From assembly GCA_023140595.1 (NCBI GenBank), contig JAGLLI010000007.1, positions 1-8,237 of the forward strand: DNA of 8,237 nt, read 5' to 3'. This document shows positions 5,460 to 8,237 of this stretch, piece by piece. The position numbers were made by a program, and so were the translations under genes. Within the stretch, counting starts at the first letter, position 1; each line of letters begins with the position of its first letter. The notes beneath the pieces were generated by a model. The model was given only the letters and a program-made list of their open reading frames with translations. It was not told the DNA's origin and searched no databases. This DNA comes from Candidatus Parcubacteria bacterium. GTDB lineage: Bacteria > Patescibacteriota > Patescibacteriia > Patescibacteriales > UBA12075.

Positions 5460-5461
5460 AA

Positions 5462-5503
5462 ATAATTTATGATTTTAGGTTTATGATTTATGATTTTAAA
5501 TTT
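5462..5503. repeat. Heptanucleotide array before the tRNA gene
   Basis: Six consecutive 7-mers: ATAATTT, ATGATTT, TAGGTTT, ATGATTT, ATGATTT, TAAATTT, of which three are identical. They fill most of the gap between the pseudouridine synthase stop and tRNA-Ser. Other 7-mer arrays are found at 5822-5835 and 7791-7818. Confidence 0.6.
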
Positions 5504-5518
5504 ATAAAATCTCAACAA

Positions 5519-6247
5519 TCACAACAATCCCAGATCTCCGACTTTCAATTCTTTCCATTTTCCCACTTTCAAATTCCCTAATTTAATATTTCCAATCACA
5601 ACTCTTTTTAAGTCAACAACATCCAAGTCCAACACTTTAAACATCCTCCGAATCTGCCGTTTTTTGCCTTCTGTTAAAATAATTTCAAATTTATTTTTTT
5701 CTAAATACTTAATTTTCTTAACTTTAACAACTCCATCACCATCACCAATATCAATTCCCTTTAAAAAATTATCTATAATTTGATCAATTCGCCTGTGCTC
5801 GCTTGATGGGTGTAATTCCTGATTCTTAATTCTTAATTGAACCACGTATTTCTTCTCATGCCCAAACCGAGGATGCGTCATCCGCATAGTCATGTCGCCG
5901 TCATTAGTCAATAATACCAAACCGCGGCTGTTTTTATCAAGCCGTCCGACAACATGCAGATTTTTAAATTCACCCGGCAATAATTCAAAAACGTTTTTTT
6001 CATTCTTAAATCTTCTATTGGTACAAGTTACTCCAACAGGCTTATTTAGGGTAATATAAATTTTTTCTTTTGGCAATTCTATTAATTTATTTCCGATTTC
6101 AATCTTATCATCACTTGATACTTTCATGCCCAATTCCGCGATTTTATTGTTTACTTTTACTTGCCCAGAACGAATACGCTCCTCAGCCTTGCGGCGGGAG
6201 CAATAACCTGCGTTTGCTATAAATTTTTGTAAAATTATATCAGTCAT
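5519..6247 (-). CDS. RsuA/RluB-family pseudouridine synthase
   Basis: This family converts uridine to pseudouridine in rRNA. From the ATG at 6247 the product has 242 residues. An S4 RNA-binding domain covers 3-50 (ILQKFIANAGYCSRRKAEER). The catalytic domain follows, with GRLDKNSRGLVLLTNDG at 101-117, catalytic D104, and EGKKRQIRRMF at 193-203. The end LKRVVIGNIKLGNLKVGKWK is the normal family C-terminus. The frame is open further upstream, but that extension would cover the toxin-antitoxin promoter and start and matches nothing, so 6247 is preferred. Residues about 139-156 (RIKNQELHPSSEHRRIDQ) are an in-frame insertion made of a heptamer array and a 32-bp repeat. RluB (large-subunit rRNA) is the likeliest subgroup, but RsuA and RluE/F are not excluded. 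Confidence 0.93.
   Translation of the reverse strand: MTDIILQKFIANAGYCSRRKAEERIRSGQVKVNNKIAELGMKVSSDDKIEIGNKLIELPKEKIYITLNKPVGVTCTNRRFKNEKNVFELLPGEFKNLHVVGRLDKNSRGLVLLTNDGDMTMRMTHPRFGHEKKYVVQLRIKNQELHPSSEHRRIDQIIDNFLKGIDIGDGDGVVKVKKIKYLEKNKFEIILTEGKKRQIRRMFKVLDLDVVDLKRVVIGNIKLGNLKVGKWKELKVGDLGLL
5786..5817 (-). repeat. Intragenic AATT-bounded repeat, copy 1
   Basis: A 32-bp unit with AATT at each end and minus-strand core CCCATCAAGCGAGCACAGGC. It lies inside the pseudouridine synthase gene and is read as LHPSSEHRRI. On its upstream side in the gene stands a 7-mer repeat (ATTCTTA twice, 5822-5835 on the plus strand). Copies 2-4 are at 6942-6973, 7726-7757 and 7754-7785. Confidence 0.75.
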
Positions 6248-6258
6248 TAAAATATATT

Positions 6259-6286
6259 CTTGCCAAACCTTGCCAATGCTTGACAT
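6259..6286 (+). promoter_or_regulatory. Three 10-bp-spaced direct repeats at the toxin-antitoxin promoter
   Basis: CTTGCCAA at 6259-6266 and 6269-6276 and CTTGACAT at 6279-6286 start exactly 10 bp apart. The third contains the TTGACA -35 box. This is a natural operator for the RHH antitoxin encoded downstream, since RHH proteins often bind arrays of short direct repeats on one face of the helix. The site also lies 12 bp from the start of the divergent pseudouridine synthase gene. Confidence 0.6.
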
Positions 6287-6307
6287 AAAATTTATTTCTG
6301 CTATTAT
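6280..6307 (+). promoter_or_regulatory. Promoter of the toxin-antitoxin operon
   Basis: A perfect TTGACA (6280-6285) and TATTAT (6302-6307) are separated by 16 bp. Transcription should start near 6314, about 20 bp before the antitoxin ATG at 6336. This supports the short antitoxin start rather than the upstream ATG at 6270, which lies before the promoter. Confidence 0.65.
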
Positions 6308-6335
6308 ATTAATAATCCACATAATAACAAAATTT

Positions 6336-6596
6336 ATGAATACATACAATATTTCATTAAATAAAGAGCTTGCGGTTTTAGTTGACAAACAAGTAAAACT
6401 GGGAAAATTTGCAAATCGCAGCGAATTTTTCCGCCAGCTGTTAAGACACGCTTTTTTTTCAAAAACCCACACGCAAGAAGACTGGATTTATAGCGAGCCT
6501 TTCTTTAGTGAACTGCAAAACAGGGTATCTGATATTCGCAATGGAAAAGAAAAAATTATTAACAGTAAAAAATTTGATAAAGAATTTAATCTATAA
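6336..6596 (+). CDS. Ribbon-helix-helix antitoxin (ParD/CopG-like)
   Basis: The 86-aa product begins with an RHH fold: a beta strand NTYNISL (2-8), helix ELAVLVDKQVKLGKF (11-25), a turn and a second helix NRSEFFRQLLRHAF (27-40). Such dimers bind DNA with the strand pair and repress their own operon. The C-terminal part (45-86) should wrap the toxin. An ATG at 6270 in the same frame would add 22 residues, but it lies upstream of the promoter and within the operator, so the start at 6336 is chosen. The toxin gene starts 3 bp after the stop. Exact subfamily is not clear. Confidence 0.85.
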   Translation: MNTYNISLNKELAVLVDKQVKLGKFANRSEFFRQLLRHAFFSKTHTQEDWIYSEPFFSELQNRVSDIRNGKEKIINSKKFDKEFNL

Positions 6597-6599
6597 TTT

Positions 6600-6887
6600 A
6601 TGTATGACTTCTTTGTCATTAACAGCTGTAAAAAAGATTTTAGAAAATTAAGCCGCGAAGCTCAGCTTTTTATTCGCCATAATATTTTTCCAATTCTCTT
6701 AAAAAATCCTCTTGCAGGCGAAAAACTTAAAGGCAATGAATTTAAAAATTTATACAAATTCGGTGTCAGATTTAAAGCCGTGGATTATAGGATTATTTAT
6801 AAAATCAAAAACAACGAATTAATTATTATTTTCATCATGATCGCAAGCCGTGAAAATTTTTATAAAAAACTTAAACGGCGCGCCTAA
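6600..6887 (+). CDS. RelE/ParE-superfamily toxin
   Basis: The 95-aa product has the size and pattern of this toxin fold: helix-rich N-terminal part (SCKKDFRKLSREAQLFIR), the LKGN and LYKF segment (43-53), the central strand VDYRIIYKIKNNELIIIFIM (61-80) and an end with ASRENFYKKLKRR (82-94). RelE members cleave mRNA on the ribosome and ParE members inhibit gyrase. R84 and Y88 stand where RelE/HigB-type residues often occur, but I cannot decide between the two. It is translated just after the antitoxin and ends 19 bp before the stop of the convergent membrane-protein gene. Confidence 0.86.
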   Translation: MYDFFVINSCKKDFRKLSREAQLFIRHNIFPILLKNPLAGEKLKGNEFKNLYKFGVRFKAVDYRIIYKIKNNELIIIFIMIASRENFYKKLKRRA

Positions 6888-6906
6888 ACAAACTAACAAT
6901 GATTTA

Positions 6907-8237
6907 TTAACTTGATTTTTTATCAAGTTTTTTATTGCCTAAATTCGCTTGTACTCGCTTAACGGGCGTAATCATCCCCAAAACCGCCACAAAAACCCAA
7001 AACAACACCGCTAAATCATTTTTAAAATAAGGAACATCAACCAATCCGTGAACTGCAATTACCATTATGGCTCCTAATAAGCCAAGAGCTATAAATCCAT
7101 TTTTCTTAATACTTAAAAATATCATTTTCCCGATTATCCAAACAAACAACAACATTCCCAAAAGCCCCAGTTCGCTCCAAAAATTTAAAATCAGATTATG
7201 CGGATACATATAAATTTCTACCGGCCGCCAATGCGCGGCTTTGTATTTTTCATCAAACAAAACCAGCTTGCGCCGAAAATCAATATCACGCTCGCTGTTA
7301 AAAAATATGCCTTCTTGGTGATAAGGTTCTATCGCGCCCTTGTAACCGGACAAACCGGCACCAAAAATAAAATTCTTAGGGCTGGCAGTTAAAAATTCCC
7401 AAGTCTCACGCCATTGCTGTTTGCGCACTTCTCCGGAAAAATCCTTAAGCATGGTTTTGTCAGTAATATAATTTAAGGCTTTGCTGTCAAAATTAAAATA
7501 TTTATGCTCCGGAATTAATTTAAGATATATAAAAGGACTGGCAATTACGAAAATCAAAATAAGACTGATAATTATTTTGGGAATTAATAATTTTAATGAA
7601 AATTTATTAAAGAGCCAAACAATTAGCATTATAAACAAGGCAACAAAAATCCCGATTAAGGCGCCTTCGGATTTGGCAAAAAAGATTGCCAGTAAAGAAA
7701 GAAGTATAGTTAAAATTAAAAAAGTAATTTGCTTGTGTTCGCTTAACGGGTCTAATTTTGCCTGTATTCGCTTGACGGGTGAATTTGTTTGTATCTTGCA
7801 TCTTGTATCTTGTATCTTTTTTATTTCATGTAAACAAAATCCTATCATAATAATAACAATAGACCCCAAATAAAGCCCAAGCGCGTTTGGGTAAAAAAAT
7901 GTTCCTGTCATGCGTGGCAAGAAATTTTCCGGAGAATATAATAATCCTATTTTTTGCAAAATTGCGTATAACGAAACAAAAAAGGCTGAGAACGCCAAGG
8001 GCCATAAAATTTTCCGCAAAAACGCAAAATAATAATAATGTAGAGACGAAAAATCTTTCGTCTCTACATTATTATTATTTTGCGTTTTTGCGGAAAATTT
8101 ACCAAACACATTAAATATTAAAATAAAAACCAAAACCGGTTCAAAAAAATAGGCTTTAAAAACCCCAAAGGCTGAGTCAGAAAAACCCGCAACAGCAATA
8201 GACACAAAAGCGATTAAAAGCATTAAAACTATTTCAA
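6907..8237 (-). CDS. O-antigen ligase/polymerase-family membrane protein (5' end cut by the window)
   Basis: Proteins of this family (Wzy_C/WaaL type) polymerise or ligate surface polysaccharide at the outer face of the membrane. The frame is still open at 8237, so an ATG at 8223 is only the first one visible and earlier membrane helices are likely missing. Numbered from that ATG (438 residues), there are many hydrophobic segments. They include TGTFFYPNALGLYLGSIVII (107-126) and the family's large outer loop with RKQQWRETWEFLTASPKN (267-284), FGAGLSGY (287-294) and PHNLILNFWSELGLLGMLLF (341-360). A late HGLVDVPYFKNDLAVLFW (392-409) follows. Three loops or tails are enlarged by repeats: 42-72, 134-166 and 420-431. 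No other polysaccharide gene is inside the window. Confidence 0.88.
   Translation of the reverse strand, partial: EIVLMLLIAFVSIAVAGFSDSAFGVFKAYFFEPVLVFILIFNVFGKFSAKTQNNNNVETKDFSSLHYYYFAFLRKILWPLAFSAFFVSLYAILQKIGLLYSPENFLPRMTGTFFYPNALGLYLGSIVIIMIGFCLHEIKKIQDTRCKIQTNSPVKRIQAKLDPLSEHKQITFLILTILLSLLAIFFAKSEGALIGIFVALFIMLIVWLFNKFSLKLLIPKIIISLILIFVIASPFIYLKLIPEHKYFNFDSKALNYITDKTMLKDFSGEVRKQQWRETWEFLTASPKNFIFGAGLSGYKGAIEPYHQEGIFFNSERDIDFRRKLVLFDEKYKAAHWRPVEIYMYPHNLILNFWSELGLLGMLLFVWIIGKMIFLSIKKNGFIALGLLGAIMVIAVHGLVDVPYFKNDLAVLFWVFVAVLGMITPVKRVQANLGNKKLDKKSS
6909..6933 (+). terminator. Intrinsic terminator of the toxin-antitoxin operon
   Basis: AACTTGAT (6909-6916) pairs with ATCAAGTT (6922-6929) around five T, and the T-run continues to 6933. 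It starts 21 bp after the toxin stop and lies inside the last codons of the convergent membrane-protein gene, so one DNA segment serves both as terminator and as coding sequence. Confidence 0.6.
6942..6973 (-). repeat. Intragenic AATT-bounded repeat, copy 2
   Basis: Minus-strand core CCCGTTAAGCGAGTACAAGC, inside the C-terminal tail of the O-antigen ligase-like gene, read as ITPVKRVQANL. AATT stands on its downstream side (in gene sense) and GATT on the upstream side. It is in the same frame as copy 4 and a different frame from copies 1 and 3. Confidence 0.75.
7726..7785 (-). repeat. Intragenic AATT-bounded repeats, copies 3 and 4 in tandem
   Basis: Two units, 7726-7757 and 7754-7785, share one AATT. 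Minus-strand cores are CCCGTCAAGCGAATACAGGC (copy 4) and CCCGTTAAGCGAACACAAGC (copy 3). In the gene they read NSPVKRIQAKL and then DPLSEHKQI, so the same repeat is used in two frames side by side. They lie in a hydrophilic loop between membrane segments. Confidence 0.75.
7791..7818 (-). repeat. Heptanucleotide array beside copy 4
   Basis: Four perfect-length 7-mers, GTATCTT, GCATCTT, GTATCTT, GTATCTT on the plus strand, read in the gene as part of KIQDTRCKIQ. They sit 5 bp from copy 4 on its upstream side in the gene, the same relation as the 7-mer array beside copy 1. Confidence 0.75.
8007..8100. repeat. Perfect 45-bp inverted repeat inside a coding sequence
   Basis: Arms 8007-8051 and 8056-8100 are exact reverse complements around the 4-nt loop AATC. 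The inner part is GTAGAGACGAAA with TTTCGTCTCTAC, extended outward by ATT/AAT triplets and a CGCAAAAACG segment. The O-antigen ligase-like gene reads through it in frame, giving FSAKTQNNNNVETK, then D, then FSSLHYYYFAFLRKI. No transposase or clear target duplication is visible. From memory, TAGAGACG/CGTCTCTA dyads recur in several bacterial groups; this was not checked. Confidence 0.9.

Noticed and set aside
6270..6335. Upstream ATG giving a 108-aa antitoxin
   Set aside because: It lies before the -10 box and inside the operator repeats, and the RHH fold begins at the ATG of 6336.
6248..6472. 75-residue N-terminal extension of the pseudouridine synthase
   Set aside because: The family starts at the S4 domain right after the ATG at 6247; the extension overlaps the toxin-antitoxin promoter, operator and antitoxin start.
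7726..7785. CRISPR-like repeat pair
   Set aside because: Only two units, directly adjoining without spacers, inside a coding sequence and with dispersed copies elsewhere.
7887..8114. Plus-strand frame across the 45-bp inverted repeat
   Set aside because: It mirrors the peptide of the minus-strand gene only because the DNA is palindromic; the rest has no family resemblance.

Overview
The window looks like a piece of a Candidate Phyla Radiation (Patescibacteria/Parcubacteria-like) chromosome. This is an inference. It rests on very AT-rich DNA, AT-rich leaders with almost no Shine-Dalgarno sequences, a short YidC without a periplasmic domain, a bactofilin followed by a degenerate lipid-kinase-like protein, and several families of short repeats inside coding sequence. 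No taxonomic marker in the window settles the phylum.

Left part (1-2498), accessory: a class II Fic protein (309-1412) is preceded by an array of TTATTNNAATAA pseudo-palindromes whose centres are spaced 20, 21, 10 and 21 bp apart. Next comes an unrecognised membrane-anchored 152-aa protein (1757-2215). Each gene is followed by a structured intergenic element (1538-1691 and 2313-2400). The two elements share one three-way-junction design with conserved unpaired linkers and stems that differ in sequence yet still pair. Their ends resemble the R'' and R' boxes of integron attC sites, so fic and the small gene could be cassettes of an integrase-less array. This is a hypothesis.

Middle part (2499-5459), core genes: bactofilin and a DAGK-fold protein form a plus-strand pair. 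It meets, tail to tail with overlapping stop codons, the minus-strand cluster rpmH-rnpA-yidD-yidC (ribosomal protein L34, RNase P protein, membrane-insertion factors). rpmH (4994-5131) is only 45 codons long. yidD has conserved coding sequence upstream of its first usual start codon but no ATG/GTG/TTG there. Upstream lie a likely rpmH promoter, a dyad, a 41-bp palindrome and a tRNA-Ser(CGA) gene.

Right part (5519-8237): an RsuA/RluB-type pseudouridine synthase (minus) is divergent from a toxin-antitoxin operon (RHH antitoxin plus RelE/ParE toxin). That operon has a good promoter overlapped by three 10-bp-spaced CTTGCCAA-type direct repeats and a terminator placed inside the 3' end of the convergent gene. 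The last gene is an O-antigen ligase/polymerase-like membrane protein whose 5' end lies outside the window.

The most unusual signals are repeats accepted in frame by the two long minus-strand genes of the right part. They are four copies of an AATT-bounded ~32-bp repeat read in two frames, heptanucleotide arrays beside them, and a perfect 45-bp inverted repeat with a 4-nt loop. All appear to fall in surface loops or tails, like selfish peptide-encoding elements.
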